Shown: positions 10,530 through 22,888 of the stretch, piece by piece
How positions within the stretch are numbered: position 1 is the stretch's first letter
Layout: each line of letters begins with the position of its first letter
Assembly: GCA_036867785.1 (NCBI GenBank)
Contig: CP145409.1
Coordinates: 496,001 to 560,000 of the forward strand
From: Plasmodiophora brassicae
Lineage: Eukaryota; Endomyxa: Phytomyxea; Phytomyxea; Plasmodiophorida
DNA length: 64,000 nt
Direction of reading: 5' to 3'
Notes under the pieces: generated by a model
Seen by the model: the letters and a program-made list of their open reading frames with translations, nothing else
Told to the model about the DNA's origin: nothing
Databases searched by the model: none
Translations under genes and position numbers: made by a program

Positions 10530-13500
10530 TTATTGTTTGGCGCGGAGGTTGGCCTGGAGTTTCCAGTCCGGGTCGTCGTCGGGCCCGGCCTTGTAGACGG
10601 CGGCGAGCAGGACGCGAACGGGGCAGACGCTGCAGGGCATTTCCTCGATCTTGACGCGAATCGCGAACTGGGGCAATTTCGCGTCCCGGATCTGCAGGAT
10701 GTCCTCCTTGCAATGCCGGACGACGGTGTCGGCAATGCGGGACCCGTCGGCGTGCTTGAACGCGAGCACCTTCTCTGTGTACCGGAACCCGGGAGGTAAC
10801 TGTCGCTGTAGAGCATCGTGCCAGTCGCTCAACTTGGACGTCCGTTGTGCCGTGTGCGGTGGCTCGTCGCTGACTACGGCAACGTGTTAGCGAGACGTCA
10901 GGCACAGTGGTTCACACCGGTCTACTGGGACGCATCGAAGCGCGACGGTCGTACGTGTACTTCTCCTCGATGTCCATCCGGTAGTCCAGGGTTGGCAAGG
11001 CGCCCGCGGTGAAGAAGCGAGTCTCGGCAGCATCCGGGTCGCCGCTGAATTCCCGGAACTGAGAGCAGGCCACTGCGAAGCATTAGCGTCGCCTTGCACT
11101 TGGTGGATACGCCAACCTTCGACTGTCCGTGCGATGTCAAACGTTGCCTGTTTGACTTCATAGCTGGAGGCCTTGGGGCGCAGTGGCTTCTTGTTGTAGA
11201 ACGGCCCGACCACGGCCTCCTTGGTGGTGGTTATGTGGAACGGGAACTCAAACCATCGATCGTGCTCCGTATTGAAATTGTACGTGATCAGCTGGGGTGC
11301 CACTGTTACGGTGACGTTGTTACAGGCAGCGGTCAACGTACCTGTGGGTTAGCGGATTGCACATTGGCGTACAGCCTGACGTTGTTGAAGACGACGTCTA
11401 GGCAGACGTACGGTAGGGTCGGATGACCTTCGAATTCCGGAATTCGCAAAGGCGCCAATCTATGTAGACGCTGTTGAATACGTGGTACGTAAGGTTGTAT
11501 GAACACGAATCCAAACCGTTCCGTTTGCTCGTTGATCTTTTCGACTTCGAAGCGTTTGCGTGCCTCTTCCAGCTCCGTTAAAACTGAGAATGCTTCAGCA
11601 CAGACCGATGAAGACGTCGGTGATGGTTCCGCGATGCCAATGCCGAGCAGATCGGAACCGAACCCCTGCTCGTTCTTCTTCAAGTCTACGTGGCGCTGAG
11701 ACTTGCGTCGGGGACTTCCAGGCGGAAGGTCCGATGAGCGTTCGCCGGCACCCTCGATTTGCTGTGCTGCCTTCTTTGGGTCCTGTTGGAATTCCGATCA
11801 GCAAGGTTCGCAGAGTAAATGAGCGCGCCCTACAAGGATTATTTCCGGACGGGCCACTGGTAAAACCCATTTGCCATCGTCATTCTTGCGCTCGTTGAAC
11901 CTATGAAAACCGGGTCATCACACGGGAAGCGCCAAAGGGGTCGACAGCACCCCTCACCGCAGGACTTTTCCTGAGTCCAGGGTGTAGACGGTTCCCGTCG
12001 TCGTCTCCCAGAACTTGATTGTACTCTTGGGCGGAAGCGATTCGTCGATCTTCGACTTTTCGAGCTCCCTCGTCATAACCCAAACCTATCGCTAAATATT
12101 AGAGTCGATTCGGGTGCTGCGTGCCCGGATCGCCCAACGTGTTCGGTGAGCTCGTGATTCGGCTGCCGAATGGATCCGATGCAGACGTAGGCGTCATGCA
12201 TACGCGCCAGCAAGAAATTGCACAGTAGTATGGCATGGTCGCGGACGGTCCCTTTACGCTTATCCAGGAAGTAGAATGGGTCGCTCCAGGTCAGCATTGG
12301 CGGTTTCATATTGTCCTTCTTTGACGATTTCCCGCACGACTATCCCAGCAGCCAGTGAGTCCTCATCGAACGTTCACGAAGGCAATCCCAAAAACAAACC
12401 CGGTGCTGAAACTCCAGCGAGCTGACGAAGTGCAAGAGGTCCTCGTCTGACAGCAGGCCTGCAGGCGGGTGCAACTCGCCGAGGAACCGCGGCAGCCAGA
12501 ACACAGACCCGGTCTGCTCATCGATGCCTTGAACGTGGAAATACCGTTTCGGTGGGCAGTTCATCGCGAACCCGTCACCCGCTGGGATCTTGGACTATTC
12601 AGGATGCGTCTACAGCAGCATCACAGACGGCGGCGTCACGTACCGATTCAATCTTCTTCTGCAATTCGGCCCAGGCCGTCAGCGCTCGATTGTACTCCTC
12701 GTCCGCCAGGACTTTGGCCTCTGCGACCGCTTGGGCCTCCGCCCTCAACTTGTTGAAATCGGTGAATTCCAGGCGAGACATTTTCAATTCTGGACACACA
12801 TATGAGCAACATGGGAACCGTGGTTCACTGCACAAACGTATAGCGACCTGGGACAAAGTGCACTTCAATCTCCAGCGTTGGGCTGACATTGATCTTCCCG
12901 TAGTCATCCGAAATGTTCAGCTCGAGCGCCTTCTTAAACACGAGTCTATTGCCCTTTCCAGCCTGAAGAGACCGCCGTCGATAGTCAGACCCGGTGCATC
13001 GAGCAACAGCTGGCGTTGTAAGGCGTACAGCGATTTTCCTCTCTCGAAAGACGGTTAAGAAGTCGATCTCGGCGTAGCCAAGCGGACTCCGGCTGAACGA
13101 TTCGTTATCCCAGCACTGGACCGACAGACTCGTCTTGAAGAGTTCAGTGGGCAACGGCGTCCCATTGTCCTTGTCGATGTCCGTCCGGAACCAGCACTGC
13201 TCGTTCCAGTACGGTTCCGACGTTGCCGTCACTGTCCGCGTTTGTTTCTGCTGGTTGTTCCACTCAACGGTCACGCTGGGATTTAGGTATTCCTGGTATC
13301 TGTCAGCATGCGCGTGTGACTGACGAAAAGCAGATAGCATCTACCTGGTATCCAACAAGGCTTTCGAGCTGGCGCGCCCGTGCAACGGTTACGACCATGT
13401 TCACCGCGTCAGCCGACGCGTACTCTGTAGCGGCTATCAGCGTGCAATAATCGGGGATATCGATATGCTTCAATAGACCTAGGTTACCCGCTTGCCGGTA

Positions 13501-15176
13501 CATGGGCCCAGGAGGGCGGAATGTGATTTCGCCCGCTGCGGCGAATTCATCACGCCCGTTGCCTACAAACCGTTATTCTCGCCTTTTCTGCCATATACCA
13601 GACAGAACCTACTGAGTTGAACGGAGAGGTATCCGTAATCGAGAATGCCCTGCAGTGCACATCGTCCACGAAGTGGTTTATGCCCACAGTTCTCCTCGTT
13701 GAGGTCTACCTGCAAGTACTCGTTCTCTAAATCCGTCCGCGTTCCGTTGTAGTGCAGGGCGCTGACAGGTTGTCGCGTTTAGGCGGCGCAAACGCGCAGA
13801 CACTGATGTGAAAACTAGCCTGGTGGATAGCATCGCCTTCGGGACCGGTTGCGGCTCTGTAACCGATAGGCAGCCGCTTTCCTCTTGGACCTTGCCGTTA
13901 GGTGGCGCGTCTTTGTTCAATGCGCTAATAAAACACCTACAGTACGCCATGTCAACTGGTTCGGCGTCGCCATTAGCATCATCGTTTCAGCACTGACACT
14001 GTCTTCGTATTCTCCCACGATTTCGAAATTTCGGCAAGCAACGGAAGTTCCCGATACGGAAGCCAAAACGACAGCGGGGTCGCCTGTCATTCAACGAATC
14101 AAATGCTGGCGATTGCGCCTGGAATGCCATTAGATTACCAGAGCCGGGATGTGCCCGTTGAACGGGTGATAGTACAGCAGCGAGGCAACCTTCCGAGCGG
14201 CGAGTTGCAATTTGTCGCGAAACGGCGCTCGTGGCGCCGAGAATTTCAGGACTGGCGTCCGCTTGAACGTTCGGTGCGGTTTCAACTTGCCGGATAGGTC
14301 GACTGCAACGGGCACCCTGCGCTGGATCTCCCAGTCACGAACATCGATCGTAAAGTCGAATATTTCCTGCTCGTTACGTATCAGAACGCAGCTCGCAGAC
14401 CGAGCAGGAGCGCCACCTGGAATTCGCACTTGAACCGGACCGTGGCAACGGTCTCCTTCGGGGTGCCCGGAGATTCAATTTCGACAGTCTGGTCGACGAT
14501 GCCATTGGCGATGTCGACGAGGACGCCCTTGTATTTGCCGATGAGGTCGTTGCCGCCCCAGACCCTTCTGTTCCACACTTCGATGCGAATCTGCTGCGAT
14601 TTAAGGTCGGCGTAGACGCCGTGCCATTCGTTGCCGAAATCACACGGGAACGATGTCTCGACCTTCTGCTTCACGTTCTGCATGCAGGCGGTGTAGTGCA
14701 CGTATCGTTTGCCGATCAGGTTCTCAGCGACCTTGAACACACGCTCCTCCTTGACGTCGTCAACCATCCCCCCGGATTCCTCATCCTTGCGCTTGACCTT
14801 GACCTTCTTCGTTGTCAGATCCCTGCAACCCCGATTGAGCCAAGCAGCAGTCTGGCATGAGGGCTTTTCCCTACTGGGTTTCAAACGGGCTGACAATGCC
14901 GCCGATCTCGAACCGAATGAACGGGTTCTGGATCGACGATTCGAAGGTTCCCGTGACCTTCGTAATTCGAAACCGAAAGTCTCGCGGCTTCCGCTGCTCA
15001 GCTTCGGCTATCTCGACGGCTCCAGGCTGGTCTGCGTACGCGATATCGGTCCAGAGCGTCATCCATCAGCAAGGTACGCCATATTGCCTACCCCGGTGCT
15101 GGTCGGCAACTGGCGCTCTGAACATGTCCCCCTCTGGGACATCGTCCGACGGCCGCCGCGCTGCTGCCATGCTCAT
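10530..15176 (-). CDS. multi-C2 protein with transglutaminase-like region (CC2D2A/CEP76-like)
   Basis: Probably a basal-body or ciliary transition-zone protein. A first exon MSMAAARRPSDDVPEG at 15176 splices (GTAGGC...GCAG) to DQPGAVEIAEAEQRKP. C2-like domains follow: FRFRITKVTGTFESSIQNPF through GNEWHGVYADLKSQQIRIEV and LIGKYKGVLVDIA; EIFDFTIDVRDWEIQRRVPV; and LNPSVTVEWNNQQKQTRTVT with SPLGYAEIDFLTVF. A short helical stretch (EFTDFNKLRAEAQAVAEA) precedes the transglutaminase-like part: LLHFVSSL, then GTVRDHAILLCNFLL and DAYVCIGS, then IKFWETTTGN. The last domain (PPGFRYTEKVLAF ... FAIRVKIEEMPCSVCPVRVL) matches the C-terminal domain of CC2D2A and CEP76. Many short introns; internal exon ends are approximate. 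A ferlin was considered because of the C2 repeats, but ferlins lack the transglutaminase-like part and end in a membrane helix, absent here. Confidence 0.75.
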
Positions 15177-15766
15177 ACCAACCGACAAGGAAGCGGGTGA
15201 TTGGAGTCGCAGTCACCTGGCACTCTGTTTGCATGCTGCACTGCACAGGGCGCGCCACGCGTTGCCACTTGTGTGTGGCTGGCCATGCACGACGTGCATC
15301 TTGTCGATTCGTTCACGTCCTGGGAGACTGCGTGCACACGGTTACGAAGCAATGCTCCTCGTCAAATGTCACGTCAACGTCTAATGCCCCCCGCGTGCTC
15401 TCATACGCTCACCCAAGTGGGTACGCAGCGTTCGCGTTTGTACATGTTTACAGGGAAGCTGACATGGGAATTAAAACACCTTGAGACCTTCTTATCCATG
15501 AGCATGGCTGATGGAAGCGGAAGTGTTGTGGATCAGGAAACATCATCATACGCATGACGTGATGCGGGGAGAGCGTCTGGCTCTGTATCAGGATGGTCAC
15601 ATGGGAGGGAGAACGACTTCGGGTGCCAGTCACACAGTTGGTTAGTTGTTGGCGAGGCGGCAGCGAGTCCCGGCGACTAGTCTCCTCCTCCTTGCGGCCC
15701 CTGCGTGTTCTCCTCCGTGTCAACGCATATTGATGAGCGTTTAGACCTGCACCATGCCCTGTTGCA
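15177..15766. promoter_or_regulatory. divergent intergenic region
   Basis: 590 bases between the start of the C2 protein (minus) and G-alpha (plus). Open frames on both strands carry no recognisable domain. It should contain two promoters; no repeat or known site stood out. Confidence 0.35.
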
Positions 15767-17282
15767 ATGTCATGCTGTAAATCTGATCGCGTCGCTGTGC
15801 TCGACGAGATGTCGGCTACGAGCGCCGCCATCTCTAAACAGCTGGCAATTGATAAAGCAGCAACCGCCCGGCTCCCTGTGGTCCTATTCTTGGGTTTGTC
15901 ACTCAGCCGCGTCCATTGTTGCTTTTACGTCTTACGTCAGTTCCTTGGTAGGAGTCGGAGAGAGTGGCAAGGTACAGATTTGCTAGTGGTGCTGGACGCA
16001 TTCCTCGTTGGCATGACATGGGGATCCTGCGTCAGAGTACATTCTTTAAGCAGCTTCGAATGTGCCACGGGAGTCCATGGACGGCCGATGAATTGCTAAC
16101 GTTCAAGACGGCTGTCGACCGCATGGTCATCAACGATATTATTCGATTGGCGATGGCAACGCAGAACGCGGCAATCCTGGAAGCGTTCCCGGAGAAGCTC
16201 GTCTTTTCGCCGTCGGTTGAGACGGTCATCTACAAAGTTACCCAGTGGATGATCGAACGGGAGATCCCGAACACCCTTACCGAAGAGGTCGCATCGTACA
16301 TTTACCGATTATGGACGGATGAAACCATCAGGAAGGTTCGTAGCCGGTCATCTGGTAACAGTTCGTCCACAACACTAACTCTGCTGAAAGGTGTATAGCA
16401 AGCGGGCTCTGTTCCACATGGGCGATCACGTAGGGACCAGCTGGGTTAGATACAGGAGTCTTGTGTTCTGACCAAAACCTTACAGGCCGAGTATTTCTTC
16501 AATAAGATTGCCACAATTGCAAGTCCTTCTTGGATGCCCAACGATAACGACCTTGTCAACCTTCGAATACGGACAGCGGGTATCCAGGACCAGAAGATCA
16601 ACATCGAGGGACTAAGTCAGCGGGCGTTCCAGTTATGACTCGCCTTTAGACTGACACTTTTACCAAAAGTGATGCGGGCGGTGGACGTTGGTGGTCAGCG
16701 AAGCGAACGGAGAAAGTGGATATCAGTGTTCGATAACGCCACTGGTAAGCGTTCTGGCAGCTTTAAAACGAAAGCCCATCGCTAAGTGGAAGACAGCGAT
16801 TATGTACGTAACGGCAATTAGCGACTACGACAGGACACTACAGGAGGATAACAAGACTAGCCGGCTGTATGAGTCCCTGGAAGTGTTCGAGGAGCTCTGC
16901 GCGACACCCGCGCTAAAACGGGCCGGTTTTGTCGTGTTCTTCAACAAGACAGGTAACCGTGGTGTACCATAACGACTTAAACTTTGTTAGTAAGCGTACT
17001 GGGATATCAGATCTTTTCACCGAGAAACTGAAGACCACACCGTTTGGGAACTTCGTCCCGCAGTACAGCGGCGACGGGTCATTCGAATCGGCGTCGAAGT
17101 TCCTAGAAGACACGTACCGCGAAACGGCCAAACGAGTCTTCACGGCTATAGGCCTGCCCAAGAAACAGATCCACGTGCATTTCACAACAGCGATCGACAG
17201 GCAAAACATCCTCAAAGTCTTCAGCAGCGTCCAGAAGATCATACTCGACCTCACACTAAAAGACTCAGGACTGGCCGGCTGA
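15767..17282 (+). CDS. heterotrimeric G-protein alpha subunit
   Basis: Molecular switch that binds GTP at the inner membrane face. Motifs in order, across short introns: N-terminal helix [37 protein letters not shown] (P-loop), helical domain through [15 protein letters not shown], switch I RIRTAGIQ, switch [22 protein letters not shown], then [26 protein letters not shown] (NKxD region), and [11 protein letters not shown] in the TCAT position. It ends KDSGLAG. The start MSCCKS lacks Gly2, so N-myristoylation is not expected, while Cys3-Cys4 could be palmitoylated. The usual pertussis-toxin cysteine four from the end is Ser. The segment joining switch I to the [17 protein letters not shown] region needs care, since two frames overlap there; the intron joins were chosen to keep the G motifs intact. 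Class assignment is secure. Confidence 0.92.
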
Positions 17283-17534
17283 AACAATTGCATGGAACAT
17301 CCCATGGAATCCTACCGTTAATCTACGACGAAGCGTTTGGTTCAGTTGGCACCGGCGAATACTTGTAGGATCAGGTCAGCAGAGGACGTGCTCGGGATCC
17401 ATGGGCGCCTCCGCAGAAGTGGCAGGCCCGTGGCAGTGGCTGTCTCGGGAACTCCGTCCGCAAAAACAGCAAATGGACACCGAGTCGTTCTCCGATCAGG
17501 GCCGAACTTGCACAGTCAAAGTCTTTTCAGTCTG

Positions 17535-20500
17535 ATGCCGGTCGACTGTTTCACGCGGCCGACGGATGCGCTGGTGCAGTCGGCGCACGATGGGCGTGTG
17601 TATCGGCGGATGACGCTGCCGAACGGGCTGCGGGTCACCCTGGTACAGCACGAGCCGCGAGGCGACGACTGCGGCGATGATTCGAGTTCCGATGGGGGCG
17701 ACGATGATTCGAGTTCCGACGGGGGCGACGACGTCAGGAGGCCGTCCGCCGTGGCTCTGGCCGTTTCGGTTGGGCATTTTCGCGATCCCGATAACCTCCC
17801 CGGGCTGGCACATCTTCTTGAGCACATGTCCATTGACAGCACCGCGCGTTGAGTATGTGCCCATGGTCTGACAAATTTCAACAGGCTTTTCTTGGGGACG
17901 ACGAAATACCCAGGCGAGAATGAATGGGAGTCGTTCCTGTCTGAGCACGGCGGATATTCCAACGCGCACACCAGCGAAGAGACGACGCTCTACTTCTACG
18001 AAATTGTACTCTATAAGCCGCGACGTTCCGTTTGCACGTCTAATTTCGTTTGCAGCACCCTGAATACTTGGTCGAATCGCTGGACCGATTTGCCGATTTC
18101 TTTATCGATCCGCTGCTGTCACCCGATGCGATCGCTCGCGAGCGTCAGGTTCGTCGTGTGCCGGCGCGCAACGATCCACCGGCATATAACCTTTGTACTG
18201 TGTTCAGGCGGTTGATGCGGAATTCCAGGAAGGTCTGCAAGTCGACGAGCATCGGGTTGTCCAGGTGATGTGCCATGCGGCGCGGCCCGAGCATCCATTG
18301 CAAAAGTTCGGCTGGGGCAATGAACAGTCGCTCGGCGGTGCAAGCGACGTTGAGATTGCTCAGGCCTTGCGGGAATTTCATACGACCCATTATTCAGCGT
18401 CCCGTATGAACCTGGTCGTCGTGACCGAAGACCTCGATGAGGCTGAGCGTGGAATCTGCGCATCGCTGAATGCCATTCCAAACTCGACGCCGCAGACGGC
18501 GTATCATCCGGCGTTGCTCGAGTTGGGGCCGTTCGACGTCACTCAGTCGAACTTCTTCGAAGTCGTTCCCGTCAAGGAAACGTATTCGATAGAGCTCGTG
18601 TTCCCGCTGCCGTCACTGGTCCAGCACTACGCTTCAGTACCAGCTGCCTACTGGGGTGAAGTGATCGGCGACGAAGGCCATGGTTCGGCAATCTCTGTCC
18701 TTCGCGATCGCGGCCTTGCTTCCAGCTTGTCAGCTGGCGTTGGCCATGAGCAGACCTACGAGAACAACCTGTACTCTCTGTTCACGATCAGTGTTGTCTT
18801 GTCAAAGGCCGGATTTGAGCGATGGCAGTCGGTGCTTAAGACGATCATGGCCTACATCAAACTGGTCGTTGATGCCGGCCCTCAATCGGATCTTTGGGAG
18901 CAGTACCGTTCGATGAGTTGTGCATCGTTCGAGTGGGCTGAGCAGAAGGATCCCGTGGAAACGGCGGAATCTGTCGCGATTGCCATGCAGACATACCCAT
19001 GGGGCGACATCCTTCGCGGTCCTATCGTATGGCAAACGTTTTCTCCTGATCGGATGATAGCTGTCGGTGCCAAGCTGAATATCCAGAACTGTCTCGTTAT
19101 CCTTGTTGGACCATCCGACGACAGTGAAACGTTCCAGACTGAACCCTGGTTTGGGACAAAGTACCGCGAATCCCGTCTTGCGTCAGATTTCATGGACGAT
19201 CTTTCCCTAGCGGTGGATCCAGCTCTGACTCTTCCCAAGCGCTCTCCCCTTATCCCGAAGAGTTTCACACTTGTTCCGCGAGGGCCATCTGACCCGACGT
19301 ATCCTCAGGTTATCTTGGAACGGGGCAACCTTCGCATGTGGCACTTCCTCGAACAACGCCATCAGACGCCGCGTGCCTATATCTCACTGCGTTTCTACAG
19401 CGCGTCCGTCTACGATTCTCCTGTGGCGGCTGTTTCATCGCGTTTGATTGCACTCCTGCTGGAGGATTCCCTAATGGAGTACCTGTACCAAGGAGAGGTT
19501 GCCGAACTGTCCATGTCGATTCGTGAGACTCGTCGGTGCATGGAGTTCCAGGCGGATGGCTTCACGGATCGTCTGTTCGAGTTCACGCAGCACATTCTGT
19601 TTCAGTCGCCCCAGTCGCTGTTGCAAGCGCAGTTCACTGCTGACAGGTTCGCGTTGGTGAAGGAACGCCTGCAAGTCGGCTGGGCGTCGGCATATTTCGC
19701 ACCCGCTGAACAAGTCACCTATGAACGCCTACGCGTGCTTCAGGTGCCAAAGTACTCGATTGAGGAGCTTCGAGAAGCACTGGACCGCATTCAGCTCTCT
19801 GACGTAGCCGAGGTCTTGCGACGCCTGCGATCGTCAACGTTCATCGAAGGGTTTATCCACGGCAACGTTAGCGCCGCTGATGCTGATACGTTCGCGAACG
19901 ATTTGCAAGCAGCTTGGAATGCCCCTGGTGGTCGTACTCGAGACGAAGACATCCCGCAGACGGCTCTGTCGGTTTTACTGCTGCCGAAAGGATCGTGCTC
20001 CTGCCGTGCCCAGTCGTCATTCAACGAGCATGAAGACAACTCTGCTCATGTGTCGTACTATCAGCTCGGAGTCGACACCGTCCCTGACAGAACCCGCCTG
20101 AAGCTTCTCCAGCGGATCGCAAGCGAGATGTGCTTTGACGCGCTTCGAACGCGAGCGCAGCTCGGCTACACTGTTACCATGGACCACATTAACACTGATG
20201 GCGTTCTTGGCCTTACCATCGAGGTTGTGTCTGCGAAGTATTCCGCCATGGAATGCGAATCGGCCGTTGATGACTGGATTCGCGACGAACTGATGCCCGC
20301 AATATCGTCGATGACGCCCGAGTCGCTGGACAACCACATCGAAGGGTTTGTCATGGACATAGAGGCACAAGACTTCAGCCTGTCTGCGACGCACGACCGC
20401 CTGTGGGCAGAAATCGTTGCCCAGACGTACGTTTTCGACCGGATCGATCGTGAAGTCGACACGGCGGACCGTATCAAGCGCCGTGATCTGGTCTCCCTAC

Positions 20501-20664
20501 TCACCAAGCTGGTCGGAACCGCGACGCGTGCCAAACTGTCGACCCATATCCTGGGACGCAACTCGCCCGCGTACGACGGTCGCTCGATCGATTCGATTGC
20601 GACGTTCCAGGGCGAGTGCCCGTTGCGCCATGTGATCCCGCTGTCCCGTAAGGTGCCGACATAG
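17535..20664 (+). CDS. insulysin-type M16 metallopeptidase
   Basis: Zinc peptidase of the insulin-degrading-enzyme family, which cleaves short peptides inside a closed chamber. The first exon, MPVDCFTRPTDALVQ, leads to MTLPNGLRVTLVQHEP and the inverted zinc motif HLLEH; splicing across GTCCATTG...AACAG gives HMLFLGTTKYPGENEWESFL, textbook for the family. Two further short introns precede a long uninterrupted exon containing QKFGWGNEQSL, HYSASRMNLVVV and, in the inactive C-terminal half, RTRAQLGYTV. An acidic insert (GDDSSSDGGDD, about twice) sits between strand 1 and the catalytic helix. About 950 residues in all, the normal size. No signal peptide is seen, so a cytosolic enzyme is likely. 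It follows G-alpha by 250 bases on the same strand. Confidence 0.93.
17674..17733 (+). repeat. 27-base tandem repeat coding an acidic Asp/Ser insert
   Basis: Two near-identical units containing GATGATTCGAGTTCCGA lie inside the M16 gene, between the first strand and the zinc-binding helix. They code for Asp/Ser/Gly and sit where insulysins have a surface loop. Confidence 0.8.
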
Positions 20665-20744
20665 TCGATGACGGTCCTAGACACGGCGTTGCCAATGTAT
20701 ATTGTCAATGTATTAATTGTCGTCTCCCTGCCTTCTCACCTCGC

Positions 20745-21121
20745 ATGGTCCGCGTCGTCTTCATCGTCACCGTATGTGACTGATTGCGCAGGTATACGTA
20801 GTAGGTGTCGCGCTGTAGGCTGCCCCGCCAGCGCCGAGTTTGGCCTGTTCCCCGTTCTGTCGGGGCAACGCCGTCGCGCAAATTGGAGCCGCGGCGCGCG
20901 CGTTGCGGGGAACGATTACCGAAGCGGGTGGAATCGCGATGGCTGTCCACAACGACGCCGGGCAGTGCCGTCTGCAGCGAATACCGCAGCATTTGTCGAG
21001 TCGGCGGCGCGCCGGGTCGTACGCGCACCTCACCGGCAACAGGACGAGCGCTGGGGCGCCTCCGCAGGAACAGCGTACGGACCCATTGGACGATATACTT
21101 CGCCGTCCTGGCTTGATGTGA
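20745..21121 (+). CDS. small unknown protein, two exons
   Basis: A first exon coding MVRVVFIVT joins, over an intron with donor GTATGT and acceptor CTGTAG, to AAPPAPSLACSPFCRG. The second exon then reads NAVAQIGAAARALRGTITEA, an amphipathic helix, and ends in a protein-like tail, RTDPLDDILRRPGLM. About 108 residues. The intron is phase 0 and typical for the window. No family was recognised. A minus-strand frame across the same bases (20767-21039) is the rival reading; I prefer the plus strand because it has a clean start, splice and tail. Confidence 0.5.
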
Positions 21122-21380
21122 TTGTGTGCCTGCAGGGATCATTGTCGTGACGCTTCATCTCGATCGTGTCGGCGTTCAGTCATCTGTAACTCCTACTGCT
21201 GCTGAATCATAACGGTACCGTAGAGCCTCTTGTATACCTGTCTGCGGGACTGAGGCGCTGCTTCCAGAACGTATCGCCAGCCATCTCACTCCAATCCATC
21301 CAATTGTTAATTAGCGTACATTGTAAAGACTTGGGAGCGCATCCTGTTCCGCCATGGCTGTTCGTGTTTGCTGTAGATCA

Positions 21381-21970
21381 TCAGACGGGCGGGCGTGTTT
21401 GTCCATGGGTCGGCGTGGCTTTGCGTGCCGCTCGTTCGCGTACGATGCGTAGCTTCAGATCACGAAGGTCGGCGCGGGCAACGGGCTGAGACATGGTGTT
21501 CTCAGACGCCTTTACGGCCGGTGCCGACGCTGACCGAATTTCGGCCAACAGGTCGGCCGCCTCTTGCGACCTGGAGACGTACTCCTGGCGACGGGTACAT
21601 CAGCACTAAGCATTTCGATGCGGTGTCCCGTGTAACTCGCCTGGTGGAGAAGAACTCGTAGTGCCGAAGTCACATCGGAAACAATAGACGCGACCTGGAA
21701 TGCCCGGATTGGTATTTGATGATTTGGCAGGCCCTGTCGCGTACCTGCGATTGTGAAAGTGTCCCGGGTTCCGCTCGCCTGTCGGCCAGCATATCGCGAA
21801 TCTCCTCGAGGAGAGCCTCGTTCTGTTCATTACACATTCCGCCTATGTCATGTACTCTATGACGCAGATGCTCCGCCGAGAGCCTGCCAGTAGCAACCTT
21901 GAGCCATAAGTAGTAACTGGTCGTTCTGATGCTCAAGGGCGCGTTCGAGACGATCAATGTCGGACGACAT
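21381..21970 (-). CDS. small coiled-coil protein, four exons
   Basis: Exons rebuilt by eye give MSSDIDRLERALEHQNDQLL, then a Gly-Gly-Met junction, EALLEEIRDMLADRR, VASIVSDVTSALRVLLHQ, EYVSRSQEAADLLAEIRSAS and a basic end (RIVRERAARKATP). Nearly the whole chain of about 140 residues is helical with heptad spacing, typical of a coiled-coil subunit. The last intron (21585-21640, 56 bases) would use a GC-AG pair in the context CAG/GCGAGT; the others are GT-AG. No family was recognised. Support is the continuity of helical coding across all four exons; no long single frame exists, so the model depends on the splicing. Confidence 0.5.
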
Positions 21971-22232
21971 GGCACACCCCATATCGGGCGGGCTCGCCGT
22001 CCACCGAATCGTATGATCACTGAACGCGCATGGGACTTGAAGCAGTCAGTGCCAGTGACAACGTGAATGAGCAAGAATCCGTCTATCGATCCTGCTGGTG
22101 CGCCTAGGATGCGAGGTCCAGGCCAGCGTAGCCGATGAGAGCGCAACCCTTCTGTAGCGTGCACCTGCAGGGACAGAGTCTGCAACAGACGGGCTGTGGC
22201 ACTGACAGCGTCTGTACAGTACGACAAGGAAG

Positions 22233-22802
22233 ATGACGTCCAGGGCAGGCGAAGGCGTCAACGAAGCAGGTGTTCCAAGCGGCAGTGCCGCAGGCCACCG
22301 AATCCCGATCCACTTGTTGCTGTCCACTGATCTGGTGGTGGACACGGCTAGTAAAGCATGCGAAGTACAACAGGCGTGCGCCCAGCAGATGCACGTCGAG
22401 CAGAACGACGTGGTCATCTACCGTCTCGTTCCGGTTGACGCCTCGGAAGGCATCGTCCCCGGAACGAACATCCAGGACGAGTTGGCATTCGTTGTCAGAG
22501 GTCGTCAGGAACTATGCGTCCGCTCCATCGAACGAACCATGACGGAAAACCGCCACCTGGAGCACAACCTGAAGCGGGCCACGGCGGCGCTCATGACCAT
22601 CAGCAACGCGAGGGAAGACGCCCGAGACGACAAGGCGTACGGCAGCCTGGAGGACCGCGTCCGGCAGCTCGAATCCGAACTATGCTCAGCGCGCTCCGCC
22701 CTTGAGCAATACAGGCAATGGCGGATCGCCAGTCGAATCAACATGGACGCCCTGAAGAACGAGTTCCAGCAGCTGCAGCAGGCTCTCAAGGACTATCAAT
22801 AG
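22233..22802 (+). CDS. unknown protein with C-terminal coiled coil
   Basis: Unspliced 189-residue protein. Residues 20-90 look globular and mixed alpha/beta (RIPIHLLLSTDLVVDTAS, VVIYRLVPVDASEGIVPG), perhaps a small beta-grasp-like fold, though this is only an impression. From about residue 100 on it is a continuous charged helix (RSIERTMTENRHLEHNL, SLEDRVRQLESELCSARSAL, LKNEFQQLQQALKDYQ), a clear coiled coil. The stop lies 87 bases before the start of the methyltransferase gene on the same strand. No known family was recognised. Confidence 0.7.
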   Translation: MTSRAGEGVNEAGVPSGSAAGHRIPIHLLLSTDLVVDTASKACEVQQACAQQMHVEQNDVVIYRLVPVDASEGIVPGTNIQDELAFVVRGRQELCVRSIERTMTENRHLEHNLKRATAALMTISNAREDARDDKAYGSLEDRVRQLESELCSARSALEQYRQWRIASRINMDALKNEFQQLQQALKDYQ

Positions 22803-22888
22803 AAATCCGCACCACGTTTCGTACACAGTGGAGCTGCATCGCACTCCACGCAGTGCGTAATTGCGTGTTTGTCGCCCCGGTGGGCCCG

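Noticed and set aside
10530-15176. Ferlin identity for the multi-C2 gene
   Set aside because: The transglutaminase-like block and CEP76/CC2D2A-type end are present, and the C-terminal membrane helix of ferlins is absent.
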